64,000 nt of DNA, taken from positions 42,466 through 106,465 of the forward strand of contig JAIOPE010000098.1 in assembly GCA_021414065.1 (NCBI GenBank). The letters are read 5' to 3'. The position numbers and the translations under genes are program-made. Positions 46,011 to 55,900 of this stretch are shown piece after piece. Position 1 is the first letter of the stretch. Each line of letters opens with the position of its first letter. Under the pieces are notes generated by a model, which was not told where the DNA came from, did not search any database, and saw nothing but the letters and a program-made list of their open reading frames with translations. Origin of the DNA: Planctomycetota bacterium (GTDB taxonomy: Bacteria > Planctomycetota > JAJSAM01 > JAJVHW01).

Positions 46011-46642
46011 CGGATCCGGCGCGTCCGTTCGACGACTCGGCCGGCGTCCCGAACCGCGGGCTCGGAGCCCACGAGTGGGACGCCCGTTGGACCGCGAAGG
46101 ACACGCCGTGGGACATGGCCGCGCCGACGCCGCCGCTCGCACGCGCGCTGCGCGACGGGCTCGTCAAGCCGCCGGGCCGGGCGATCGTCCTCGGCTGCGG
46201 TGCGGGGCACGACGCGCGCGCCGTCGCTGCGGCCGGCTTCGACACGACGGGCGTGGACTTCTCGCCCGCTGCGGTCGCGCTCGCGAGAGAGATCGCCGCG
46301 CGCGAGCAGTCGTCGGCGCGGTTCGAGCAGGCCGACGTGTTCGCGCTGCCGGGCCACCTGCACGGTGCGGATCTCGTCGTCGAGCACACGCTCTTCTGCG
46401 CCGTGGACCCGTCGCTCCGCGACCGCTACGTGGACGCGATCGCCTACGTCCTGCGCCCGGGCGGCCGTCTGCTCGCGCTGTTCTGGCTCATCCGCACGGA
46501 GACGGGCCCGCCGTTCGGTTCGAACGAGCCGGAGATCCGCCACCGCTTCGCGCGGCGCTTCCGATTCGCCCATGCGGAGCGGCCGACCGACTCCGCGCCC
46601 GCACGTCCCCACGAGATGCTCTGCGTGCTGGAGCGGTTGTGA
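46007..46642 (+). CDS. TPMT-like SAM-dependent methyltransferase
   Basis: The 211-residue protein has the TPMT-type opening WDARWTAKDTPWDMAAPTPPLARAL. The SAM-binding motif I reads ILVLGCGAGHDA-like near residue 60 (VLGCGAGHDARAVAAAGFDTTGVDFSP), then an acidic loop before motif IV. TPMT family enzymes methylate thiols or selenium compounds; the actual substrate is unknown. GTG 46007 is coupled to lipA, and the stop overlaps the SDR start. No other methyltransferase domain was seen. Confidence 0.82.
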   Translation: MTDPARPFDDSAGVPNRGLGAHEWDARWTAKDTPWDMAAPTPPLARALRDGLVKPPGRAIVLGCGAGHDARAVAAAGFDTTGVDFSPAAVALAREIAAREQSSARFEQADVFALPGHLHGADLVVEHTLFCAVDPSLRDRYVDAIAYVLRPGGRLLALFWLIRTETGPPFGSNEPEIRHRFARRFRFAHAERPTDSAPARPHEMLCVLERL

Positions 46643-47475
46643 CGAACGAGCACACGATGCACGCGCGCTACGGAGGATGGGCCGTCGTCACGGGAGCATC
46701 CGCGGGCCTCGGTGAGCAGTTCGCGGACGCACTCGCCGGGCGCGGGTTCCCGCTGGTGCTCGTCGCACGTCGCGCGGAGCGACTCGAGGAGATCGCGGAG
46801 CGCATCCGCGCGGCGCACCGCGTCGAGGTGCTGGTGGTGGCGGACGATCTCGCCGACCTTGCATCGATGGACCGCGTCGCCGCCGCGATCGGCGGGCGCG
46901 AGGTCGGCGTACTCGTCCTGAACGCGGGCTTCGGGTTCTCGGGACGCTTCGTCGATGGCGACGCCGCCGCGGATCTCCGGATGGTCCAACTCAACTGCAC
47001 GTCCGTCGTCGCCGCGACGCACCGCTACCTGCCGCCGATGCTCGGTCGCGGGCGCGGTGCGGTGATCGTCGTCGCGTCGGTCGCGGGCTTCCAGCCGACC
47101 CCGTGGTTCTCCGTCTACGGCGCGACGAAGGCCTTCGACCTCATGTTCGCCGAATCCCTCTGGAGCGAGACGCGCGGCACCGGTGTGGACGTCATCGCCC
47201 TCTGCCCCGGATCGACGAAGACCGAGTTCTCCGTCCACGCGCACTACGACCGGCCGCCCGACGGCGACGACCCGCGCGAGGTCGTCGAGACGTGCCTCCG
47301 TCAACTCGGACGCCGCCCGAGCGTCGTGACCGGCTTCAGCAACAAGCTGGCCGCGTTCGCGCACCGCATGTTCCCGCGCGCCTTCGTGGCAAGCGTCACC
47401 GGCCGCGTGCTGGCGAAGGACCTGCTGCGGACGACCCCGGACGAATTGCGGAAGCGGCCCCGCGCGGTGAAGTAG
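46639..47475 (+). CDS. short-chain dehydrogenase/reductase
   Basis: A 278-residue classical SDR: TGASAGLGEQFA near residue 20 for NAD(P), LNAGFGFSG, the serine in VASVAGFQP and the YGATK catalytic pair. The long C-terminus has FPRAFVASVTGRVLAKDLL, as in SDRs of the DltE/YqjQ type. GTG 46639 overlaps the methyltransferase stop by 4 nt; ATG 46657 is an alternative. Substrate unknown. It ends the lipB-lipA operon. Confidence 0.84.
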   Translation: MTNEHTMHARYGGWAVVTGASAGLGEQFADALAGRGFPLVLVARRAERLEEIAERIRAAHRVEVLVVADDLADLASMDRVAAAIGGREVGVLVLNAGFGFSGRFVDGDAAADLRMVQLNCTSVVAATHRYLPPMLGRGRGAVIVVASVAGFQPTPWFSVYGATKAFDLMFAESLWSETRGTGVDVIALCPGSTKTEFSVHAHYDRPPDGDDPREVVETCLRQLGRRPSVVTGFSNKLAAFAHRMFPRAFVASVTGRVLAKDLLRTTPDELRKRPRAVK

Positions 47476-47588
47476 CGGGCCGGGGGTAGAGGGCGAACGG
47501 GATCGCCGGTGGATCGGCGACGGGCGGTCTCGATGTCGAAGCCGATGACGATCCGCGCGGCCGCTGACCCCAGTGGTTGCCCCTCGAC

Positions 47589-48131
47589 TCACTTGACCTC
47601 GCGACGAAGTCGTTCAAGCTCTCTGGCCAGATCCAGAGCAAGCCGCGAGTCGCGCTCGGCCTGGCCTGATCCAGAACTGTGACTCGCTTCGTGGATGTCG
47701 ATGCGTTCGTACTTGACCAGCGAGTACTCGGCTTCGCCTTGGGCGTCGCACTTCACCACGCACGTCGGCTCGGGACCCCACCCCCGCGCACCTGCGCGAT
47801 CGACCCTGCGATACTCGGCGTCCTCGTAGTTCACGTCCACGCCGAACAGTCGCAGTCCGCATCGAACGCGCAGCAGGATCGGTCCGTACTTCCTCGCGAA
47901 ATCGAGCTTGCGGCTCCGATCTACGCCCGGGCGCAAGTCGATGACAGCACACAACGCTGCGGGCGGGCGATCTGCGTCCAGGGCGCGCAACTCAGCGGGC
48001 CAATCCTGTTCGAGCCACGCACTCAGGTACAAGCGCCTTGAGTCGGCGGTCCCGTTGATCAAGACGATTGCGCCGACGACCGCGAGCGCGAGAACTCCGA
48101 TTGCCCAGCCGGGCAGGGTGAACTTCCTCAC
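47589..48131 (-). CDS. single-pass membrane protein, unknown function
   Basis: GTG 48131 has AGGAG 8 nt upstream and gives 180 residues; the frame is open to 48200. One membrane segment lies near residue 10-28 (GWAIGVLALAVVGAIVLI), so most of the protein is outside the cytoplasm. The rest contains paired cysteines (RVRCGLRLFG and TCVVKCDAQ) that could form disulfides. The C-terminus is charged and probably coiled (LALDLARELERLRREVK). No family was recognised. Confidence 0.65.
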   Translation of the reverse strand: MRKFTLPGWAIGVLALAVVGAIVLINGTADSRRLYLSAWLEQDWPAELRALDADRPPAALCAVIDLRPGVDRSRKLDFARKYGPILLRVRCGLRLFGVDVNYEDAEYRRVDRAGARGWGPEPTCVVKCDAQGEAEYSLVKYERIDIHEASHSSGSGQAERDSRLALDLARELERLRREVK

Positions 48132-48231
48132 TTCGCTGGCTCCTGGTGGCGTCACGCTCTGCCCCAGCAACCTACGCCATCGCGGCGCGCCTGCACCCAA
48201 CCGGCGTCACCGCCGACGCCGGTGCCGAGCG

Positions 48232-49185
48232 CTACTTCGCGTCCTTTGGTGCGTCGCCCGGCTTCGCGTCCTTGTCCTTGCCGCCCTTCTTGTCCTTGTC
48301 GTCCGCCTTCTTCGTCGGGCCTTTGTACTTCGGGATCTCGATGCCGAGTTTCGTCAACTCCTCGCGGTGCGCTTCCATCCACGCACGCAGGAGGTCGGAC
48401 GAGATGATCGTGTCGTCGCGGGTGATCTTCATGACCGTGCGGACCAACTGCTGGGCGTAGTCGCGGAGCATCGTCGGCGGCTTGCCCTTGCGGTGGGCGC
48501 CCTTCGACTGCGCGGCGAACTGGGCCTCGGCGGCGTCTTGGTCGGCCGTGCCGGACGCGCCGGTGTCCACGGTGACTTCGCCGCCGGTGTCCCACTTGTA
48601 GCCCTTCGGGAAGCGCTCCCAGAGCTGGAGCAGCGCCGGCAGTGCACGCTTGTCGTCGAGTTCCCCCATCACGCGGACCGCAGTGCAGAGCACCCACGAG
48701 TCGCCGCCCTTCAGCGCGACGGCGTTCAGCGTGGGGACCGCGTCCTTGTAGTCGATCTTCCCAATCGCATCGATGCAACTGTCTCTCACGTAGTCGGAGA
48801 CGTCGCCCGACTCGATGCCCTTCACGAGGACCTTCCCCGCGGCGTCGCGGATCTCGACGGGCTTCTTGTACGAGGAGAGCGCGGCCGCGGCGATCGCCTG
48901 GTGCTCTTCGTCTTTCTCCTTCAGCAGGATGCGCCCGACGCGCTCCACGGTGAGCGCGTGCGGGTAGTCCGCGAGGTCCATGACGAGGTCCGCGAACTTG
49001 CCGTCATCCTTGACCTTGCCCGCGTGGTCGTCGAAGTACGCGATGCGCGCCTTCGCGTCGCGCGTGGCCGGATCGTCATCGGCCGCGCGCGCCACGGGCG
49101 CTGCAGCGGGGACCACCAACGCACCGCCGGAGACGGCGAGCAGGGATGCCAGGAACAGGGTCCGTGTCCGCATGTTGAACCTCAT
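48232..49185 (-). CDS. secreted HEAT-repeat protein
   Basis: ATG 49185 overlaps the stop of the VWA gene by 4 nt. A signal peptide (TLFLASLLAVSGGALVVPAAAPVARA) leads to a 317-residue product with HEAT-like repeats (HQAIAAAALSSYKKP, VRDSCIDAIGKIDYKDAVPTLNAVAL, CTAVRVMGELDDKRALPALLQLW) and a Lys/Asp-rich tail. HEAT arrays bind proteins, here outside the cytoplasm. The pair with the HEAT-VWA protein suggests a common complex. Confidence 0.75.
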   Translation of the reverse strand: MRFNMRTRTLFLASLLAVSGGALVVPAAAPVARAADDDPATRDAKARIAYFDDHAGKVKDDGKFADLVMDLADYPHALTVERVGRILLKEKDEEHQAIAAAALSSYKKPVEIRDAAGKVLVKGIESGDVSDYVRDSCIDAIGKIDYKDAVPTLNAVALKGGDSWVLCTAVRVMGELDDKRALPALLQLWERFPKGYKWDTGGEVTVDTGASGTADQDAAEAQFAAQSKGAHRKGKPPTMLRDYAQQLVRTVMKITRDDTIISSDLLRAWMEAHREELTKLGIEIPKYKGPTKKADDKDKKGGKDKDAKPGDAPKDAK

Positions 49186-50717
49186 TCGAACGACTTGTAC
49201 TGGCCGCCGGTGATCACCGCGATCTTCCGGAGAAACGTCAGGTTCACTCCGATGCCGATCACATTGACGCGCATCTGGTGCACCTTCGCGAGCTGCACGA
49301 CCGCCTCGTAGATCTGATTCCCGTCGAGGATGTCGCCCTTCGACGGCTGCCCGTCGGTGACGAAGTAGATCTCGTCGGGCGCGCCGGGTCCGGTGCGCGT
49401 GGCCGCAGCCGACATCTCGAACGCAGCCGCGAGCGCGCCCCACGTATTCGTCTCACCGTCGGGCTTGAGGGTCTCGACGACCTGGATCGCCTTCTGTTTG
49501 TTGGCCTGCGAGGCCGGGACCAGTCGGCTCATCCACGGTTCGACGTCGTTCGAGAAGAGGATCATCTCGAAGTTCTGCTCCGGCGCGAGCCGCGAGAGCA
49601 GGTTGATCGTCTGGTAGCGCGCGAGGTCGAGCTTCGTCTTGATCCGCCACCACGGGATGTCGTAGCCGACGTCTTCCGGCGGCGTCTTGTCGTCTTTCGG
49701 AGCATTCTCGCCGGTGACCGCCGCGCGGCGACGGCTCGTCTCCCGGCGCAGACGCTCGCGGTCGATCGTGATCGGGTCATTCATCGACAACGAGCGATCG
49801 AGCACGATCACGATGCGAGTGGACGTCACCTCGATGCCGTAGAAGTGCGGTTTCTCTGCCGCCTGTTGCTCGCCGTAGTCGCCCCCGGTCGGCGTGCCCG
49901 GTGCCGGAGCGGGCTTCGCGTCGGGTCCGGTGCCAGGCGCAGCGGGCGGCGCAATCGCCGGGTCGCCGCCGGCGATCCACTTGCGCCAGACGTCGGCGTC
50001 CTTGCCGAGGGTGCGGCCGGAGATGCGCTTCAACGCGTCGGCGCAGTCGTCGCGCTGGCGGCCCGAGCTGTTCTCGAGATAGTCCACGAGCTTCGGGAGG
50101 GCCTTCGACTTCAGCGTGTCCTTGTCGCTGAGACGCGGGAGGGCGGCGAGAGCGGCGCTCTGCACCTGCCACATTTTGTCGGAGAGACACGCGAGCAACG
50201 GCTCGAAGCCGTCCATGGCTCGGTGCTCGCCGAGCGCAAAGGCGGACATCGCGCGGACCCACGTCTCCTTGTCTCTCACGAACTCGAGCAGCGCCTTGTG
50301 GGCGGCGGTGCTGCCCTGCATCGACGCGAGCGACTCCACGTAGAGGCATCGCTGCTCGGGAGGCCCGGCGCGCGACGCCGCGACGATCTTCTCGATGACG
50401 CTCTCGTCCTTCACCCGAGAGAGCACCTCGACGGCGCGGGCGAGCACGTCGGCCCGCTTCTCCTTCGGAATCACGCGTGTCGAGACGAGTTGCAATCGCG
50501 CCGGCTCCGGCGCGTCGTGAAGTCGGTCCACGGCCTTCGCACGGGCGGCGCCGTCGTCGGAGGTGTACCCCGCGAGGAAGTCCTTCTCCGCTGTGCTGAT
50601 CTCCGGCGCCTTGTCTTTCGCAAGCGCCGTCGGGGCGGAGACGACGATCCCGGAGGACGACGCGGCAGCGGCGCCGAAGGCGAGCGCGAGAACGGCGATG
50701 CACGCAGGAGTGCGCAT
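49182..50717 (-). CDS. secreted HEAT-repeat and von Willebrand factor A domain protein
   Basis: A 511-residue protein. A signal-like start (ACIAVLALAFGAAAASSSGIVVSAPTALA) is followed by HEAT repeats near 50-230 and a Pro/Ala-rich linker near 250. The VWA domain at about 285-511 has the MIDAS motif DRSLS near 290, the Thr in ETNTWGAL and the Asp in TDGQPSKGD. VWA domains bind metal and ligand, so this is probably an adhesive or scaffold protein of the cell envelope. ATG 50717. It is coupled to the HEAT protein downstream. Confidence 0.85.
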   Translation of the reverse strand: MRTPACIAVLALAFGAAAASSSGIVVSAPTALAKDKAPEISTAEKDFLAGYTSDDGAARAKAVDRLHDAPEPARLQLVSTRVIPKEKRADVLARAVEVLSRVKDESVIEKIVAASRAGPPEQRCLYVESLASMQGSTAAHKALLEFVRDKETWVRAMSAFALGEHRAMDGFEPLLACLSDKMWQVQSAALAALPRLSDKDTLKSKALPKLVDYLENSSGRQRDDCADALKRISGRTLGKDADVWRKWIAGGDPAIAPPAAPGTGPDAKPAPAPGTPTGGDYGEQQAAEKPHFYGIEVTSTRIVIVLDRSLSMNDPITIDRERLRRETSRRRAAVTGENAPKDDKTPPEDVGYDIPWWRIKTKLDLARYQTINLLSRLAPEQNFEMILFSNDVEPWMSRLVPASQANKQKAIQVVETLKPDGETNTWGALAAAFEMSAAATRTGPGAPDEIYFVTDGQPSKGDILDGNQIYEAVVQLAKVHQMRVNVIGIGVNLTFLRKIAVITGGQYKSFE

Positions 50718-50779
50718 GGGGTGCCGAGCAGGATACCACTCCCTGCGAACTGCCAGGAACCTGCGTTTCAAGGCACGGA

Positions 50780-51634
50780 CTACCCCGGCGGGAAGATCGC
50801 CGCGAGGGCGATCGGGTCGCGGAACGTGTTCTCGTCGCGCTCGGCGAGCAGGTCGAGGCGGACGGTCGCGACTTCGACCGCGAGCGGCGGGCCCCACGTG
50901 ATGTCCGACGACGAGAACACCTTCACCGCGGTGCCGCACCCGGTACACGACTCGATGGTGGCGGGCCCGGCCTCGCGGTTCGCGAGCACGCGGAACTTCG
51001 ACAGGTTGCGCTCGCCGCACCCGGCGCACACGGTGTCCGGCGTCTCCCAGCGGCCACCGCAGAGCACACAGAGCAGCGTGCGCCCGGATCCGGTGCGGGC
51101 GACCGACGCCGCGGCGCCGACGCCGCAGAACGGGCACGTCGGACGCGTCCATCGGTCGGGATGCGGAGCGCTGAACGAGCGCGCCAGGTGACGCGCCGGA
51201 ACCGAGATCGCACGGAGCAGCAGGAACCGGAAGAGTCGCGGATGCGGAGTGGGCGGAACCCATGCTGCGTCGCGGAACGAGGCGAGCGCGACCTCCCAGT
51301 CCAGTGCGTCGAACGCCGCCCCGCCGATGGTCTCGTCCACCGCGTCGCGCCCCGCAGGCGCAGTGTTCGCGACCGCGTTGCCCGCAGCACGGACGAGCCC
51401 CGGCATGCGCTCCGCGAAACCGGCTCGTTCGGCCATGTCGATCAGCGGGCGGCCGAGCATCCAGTGGACGCCCGGGGTCCCAGCGAGCGACGGTTGTACG
51501 TGGCCGCGCACGCGCTCGTCGTCGCGGAAGGCGTCCTCGATCGCGGCGTGCAATGTTGCGAGCGGCGCGAGTTCAGGCAACTCGCGGGCGACGCGCTCGA
51601 GCGTCCACGGGCCGGGGGAAGGATCATTCGTCAC
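50780..51634 (-). CDS. FdhE-like zinc-ribbon protein
   Basis: A 284-residue protein resembling FdhE, an accessory factor that helps mature formate dehydrogenase. Four CxxC pairs form the rubredoxin-like part: CPFC, CVLC, CAGC and CTGC near 170-245. The N-terminal helical half is also family-like (ALDWEVALASFRDAAW). GTG 51634 overlaps the methyltransferase stop (GTGA). No formate dehydrogenase or molybdopterin gene was seen in the window, so its client may be elsewhere or different. Confidence 0.75.
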   Translation of the reverse strand: MTNDPSPGPWTLERVARELPELAPLATLHAAIEDAFRDDERVRGHVQPSLAGTPGVHWMLGRPLIDMAERAGFAERMPGLVRAAGNAVANTAPAGRDAVDETIGGAAFDALDWEVALASFRDAAWVPPTPHPRLFRFLLLRAISVPARHLARSFSAPHPDRWTRPTCPFCGVGAAASVARTGSGRTLLCVLCGGRWETPDTVCAGCGERNLSKFRVLANREAGPATIESCTGCGTAVKVFSSSDITWGPPLAVEVATVRLDLLAERDENTFRDPIALAAIFPPG

Positions 51635-52944
51635 GGGCGCGAGTCTCGCGTGAGGACGACACCGGGGCGACCGAGGAAACGACTGACGAACACGTCCACC
51701 ACGACGTGCCCCGTGTCCGGCGCCGACGGCCGGGGGAGCGGCTTGCGCCACTTCGCCTCGACCTCGGACGCAGTCACCGGGACGCCGCGGACGTGAACGC
51801 GGATCGACGTCGCGCCGAGCCGGCGCAGTTCCGCTGGAACGTCCTGGATGCCGCACCGCGCGACGATCGTGTGCGCACTCAGCCAGGGTGAGACGACGCC
51901 TGCGGGTCCTGTCAGCCAGGCGATTCCGTCGTCCACGAGCGTCGCGCCGTGGCGGGAGCAGAGTTCCGCGAGAAGCCGCGAACGGATGGCGGCCGGGTCA
52001 GGAACGAGGAGCGCCGCACCGATCGACCCCGCCGGCGCATCGCCGCGATCGCCTTCGAGTTCGATCGACGGCCCGTCCGGCGGGAGGAGAACGGCTCGGA
52101 TGCGCTGCGGCGTCTCCGGTTCTGCGTGCGACTCGAGGAACGCCTCGACGCACTCGCCGCCGCACGAAACGTAGGCGACGTCGAAGTCGGGCGCAGTCTC
52201 CGGATCGAGCGACGGTGCAGCTTTCACCAAGACGCGGCGCGGGCGGCCGGGCGTTCGGGCGAGGGCAGCGAGCCCTGAGAGCGGCGGCGACCAGCCCTCG
52301 GGGTCGAGCGTGCGTTCGCCGCCGGGGCGTCGGTCGGGGTCGGCGAAGACGACGTCGGCGTCGCGCCCTTCTCCCGCGAGGACGTCGAAGCCGTCGCCCG
52401 GAATGGCCCGCGCGTTCGACAGTCCGAGCGCCGCGAGGTTCATGTGGGCGCAGGCGGCGCGCACGGGGTCCGTGTCGGTGGCGATGAGGTTTCGGGCGCG
52501 ATGCGCCAGCGCGAGCGTGTCGCCGCCGCATCCGCAGCCGATCTCGACGACGCGGGCGCCTTCGGGCACGCGCTGCGCGTGCCACGTCGCCACGCGACCC
52601 GACGTCGCCTGCTCGACCGCCCCACGCACCGCGAGCAGACGTTCGAACGCCCCGATCTTCCGGCTGAGCCGCGCACCCTCGGCGACGAGTTCGAGCGCCA
52701 CCGCACGGTGCGACCCGGGATCGTCCGGACGCCGCTTCGCGAGCAGTGCCGCAGTGCGGAGAACGTCCCCACCCGATTCGTCGAACGCGAAGCCGGCGGC
52801 GACGAGGAGCCCCCATCCCCGCTCGCCGAGGACGGCCATGGCCGCGGTCGTGCGGTCGGCGGCGCGTTGCGCCACGCGCTCGGCTTCTCGGTCGGAGGAC
52901 TCGGGCACCGGTCGAGCCTCGCGGCCCCGCGGCGGTCGGTCCAC
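51631..52944 (-). CDS. THUMP-like-domain SAM methyltransferase
   Basis: A 437-residue protein with SAM motif I EIGCGCGGDTLALA near 135 and VFADPDRRPGGERTLDPEGWSPPLS near 205. The C-terminal region (WLTGPAGVVSPWLSAHTIVARCG...) fits a THUMP-like domain. Members resemble RNA methyltransferases, but the target is not known. The start is GTG 52944; the frame ends in a 4-nt overlap with the FdhE-like gene. Confidence 0.82.
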   Translation of the reverse strand: MDRPPRGREARPVPESSDREAERVAQRAADRTTAAMAVLGERGWGLLVAAGFAFDESGGDVLRTAALLAKRRPDDPGSHRAVALELVAEGARLSRKIGAFERLLAVRGAVEQATSGRVATWHAQRVPEGARVVEIGCGCGGDTLALAHRARNLIATDTDPVRAACAHMNLAALGLSNARAIPGDGFDVLAGEGRDADVVFADPDRRPGGERTLDPEGWSPPLSGLAALARTPGRPRRVLVKAAPSLDPETAPDFDVAYVSCGGECVEAFLESHAEPETPQRIRAVLLPPDGPSIELEGDRGDAPAGSIGAALLVPDPAAIRSRLLAELCSRHGATLVDDGIAWLTGPAGVVSPWLSAHTIVARCGIQDVPAELRRLGATSIRVHVRGVPVTASEVEAKWRKPLPRPSAPDTGHVVVDVFVSRFLGRPGVVLTRDSRP

Positions 52945-52977
52945 TTCCGTCTGCGCGGCAGCGGGGCGCGCAGGCCG

Positions 52978-55900
52978 TCAGACGGCGACGGTGTCGGTGC
53001 TCTCGAAGACGGCAACCGCCTGCGGTGACGCCGCCGAACGGGCGGCGTCGGCGCCGGCGCAGATCTCGCGGCCCGGCGTCAGCTCGCGCAGAACGCGGTC
53101 GCGGTCGGCGTCGGGCAGGCCGCGCAGACTCTCCACGAGCATGACCTCGGCCTGGAGCAGCTTCTGGTTCGCCTCGACACGGCGCCCGAGCACGCGGAGA
53201 ACGATGGACTGAAGGAACAGGAGTTCCGTACGCGTCGCGTCGCTGGCGCGGATGTCGGCGAGAGCGAGCGCCGACCGCGCGATCCGTCGCTCGGCTTCTT
53301 CGGCGTCGCGCGCGCGCGCCGCGAGGAGGGCCAGGAGGGCTTCCGTGATCGCGGTGACCTGGCGCGCGTTCTGCTGCTCGGAGAGGCGGTACGCCTCAAG
53401 CAGGTGCGCCTGCGCGACCTCCGCGTCGCCTGCGAATGCCTCGAGCCGCCCCGCGGCGAGCAATGCGGCAGCGAGCCCGCTCGGGTCCTGCGCCGCCCGG
53501 AACTGCTGCGTCGCACGGCTGAGGAGATCCCGCGCGACGTCGGAGTCGCCGCGCTGCCGCGACGTCTCGCCGAGGCCGGTGAGGGCATAGCCCTGCAGGC
53601 GCGCATCGTGGAAGCCGACGGCACTGCGAAGCGCCTCGCCGTAGGCGTCTCGCGCATCGTCGAGCCGCCCGAGGAACCCGTCCACGGTCGCGAGGTTGAG
53701 CAACGCCACGACCTCGCTCCCGCGAGCGTCGAGGCGGCGCGCGCGGTCGAGACAGGCGGCATGCACCTCACGGGCATCGACGAGGCACCCGCCCTCTTGC
53801 AGGACCATCGCGAGAAGGCCGAGCACTCGGGTCTCGCCCGTCCCGTCGCCGAGAGCCATGTGGATGGCGAGCGCCCGGCGCAGGCAGCCCTCGGCCCGCA
53901 CCAGGTCTCCGCCTGCCGCCGCGAGATTTCCGGTGCAGGCGAGCGTGTCGGCCTCGCGCACGAGGTCACCCCGCGCACGGTGACCCAGCAGCGCGGTGCG
54001 GAACGACTCGTCGGCCTGGTCGAACGCGCCGAGTCCCTGCGCCACGAGGCCCAGTCCGTGATGGATCTCGGACTCCGTGACGACGTCGCTGCGACGCGCT
54101 GCGATCGACAGCGCCTCGGCGTAGTGCGCGCGGGCGTCCTGCAACCGGCTCTCGCGGAACGCCGCGCTCGCGAGTCGCATGTGGACCTTGAGCTCGATGT
54201 CGGTCTCGCCCGCACGGTGGGCGCAGGCCAGCGCCTGCTTCGCGTCGTCGTCGGCGCGGCCGGCGTCGCCGAGGGTGGCGTCGGCCTTCGCGAACTCCAG
54301 GAGGATGCGCGACTCTCGCATCAGGTCGCGGCGTTCGCGTGCACGCGTCAGAGCGTCTTCGAGCGCCGCGCGCTGTTCCGCAGCCCGGCCCTGCGCGTCG
54401 AGGAACCGACTGCGTTCGAGCAGCATGTCGATCGTGTCTGCGCCGCGACCGGAGTCGGAGGCGAGCACACGGCAGGCCAGCGCCGTGAGGCGCTCGCCGT
54501 CGCCGTGCCGGAACGTCCCCCGAAGATGCTGGATCGCCGCGTTGACGTAGAGCAGACCGCGCGCCGCGCGGCCAGAGAGCAGGTAGTGCCACGCGACGCG
54601 GTAGCTGAGGATTCCGTGGATGCGCGAGGGCGGGAGCTGATCGGGGTTCCGGCTCTCGAGGAACGCGGTCGCAGTCGCCTCGTGCCGGTCCGAGAGTGCG
54701 GCGTCCTGCAGGCCCGCGACCACGGCGTCGAACAGCGGCTGCGTCGCGAACCGGCGGGCGACGCCGTCGCCGATCACGAAACGCCGCGTGGTGAGATCTT
54801 CGAGCACCCGCGCTGCAGCTCGGACGTCGAGCCCCGACGCGATCCGCGTGACCTCGGCATCGAATGCGACGCCCTGGACGCTCGCGGCCCCGAGGTACGC
54901 GACCTCTCTCGCACCGAGCGAGCCGAGTCGGCGGCGGACAGCGTCGGCGAGTCCGGCCGGGAGCTTCGCCGTCGCGAGAGCGGGCGTTGCGGAGAGGCGC
55001 CCGTCGGCGCGGAACTCAAGCGCGTGCTCGGCCTCGAGGGCGAGGACCGACTCGACGAGAGCGCCGGCGTCGCCGCCGGACGCCTCGAAGACGCAGCGCG
55101 CGATCTCGGCGGCTGCCGCGGGCGGCTCGAGCACTTCACGCGCAAGCGCCGCGAGTCGGCCGGCGTCGAGCGGCGCGAGCCGGATCTCGCGGACGCGGGG
55201 TTGGGCGCGGAGCAACGCCGCCATCTCCGCGAGGTCGCCATCGGCCTGCGGCGGACGGTAGCTGCCGATCACGAGGAGTGGCAGGTCCGTGCCGATCCGG
55301 GCGATGTACGAGAAGAGATCCAGGACCTCGGGGTCGGCCCACTGCAGGTTCTCGATCACGACGACGACCGGCGCGCGGGCGCAGATCGTGCGGAGACAGC
55401 GGAGGAACGCAGGCGGCACGGACTCGCGAGCGAGCGGTTGCGCACTCGCATCGAGGGCGTCGCTCGACAACACGGCGGCGAAAGCGGGGGCGATCCCGGC
55501 GGACTCCCCGAGCAGCGGCGCCACGTCGTGCGGGTCCGCGATCCGGTCGTCGTGGAGCCAGCGGGTGAGCGCTTCGGTGAACGCACCGAACGGGCGTCCG
55601 ACGCCCGCGCTGCGGTGCTCGCCGCGGAGGACGTGCGGCGCCTTGTGCGCCGGGAGCTGACCCAGCTTCTCGCAGAAGGCATCGAGAAGGCGGGTCTTGC
55701 CGGAACCTGCCGCGCCCTCGACGAGCACCACGCGACCGCCCTGGTCGGCGAGACGCGACGCGCACTCGGACAGGACCGAGAGCTCCGCATCGCGGCCGAC
55801 GCAGCGGGCCAGGTGTCGGGCCGAGGCGTCCGTCGCGCTCCGGCGCTGGCGGTAGTAGTCGTCGTCGGGCGCGGGCGCGGGCTGCGGGATCGGAGGCGGA

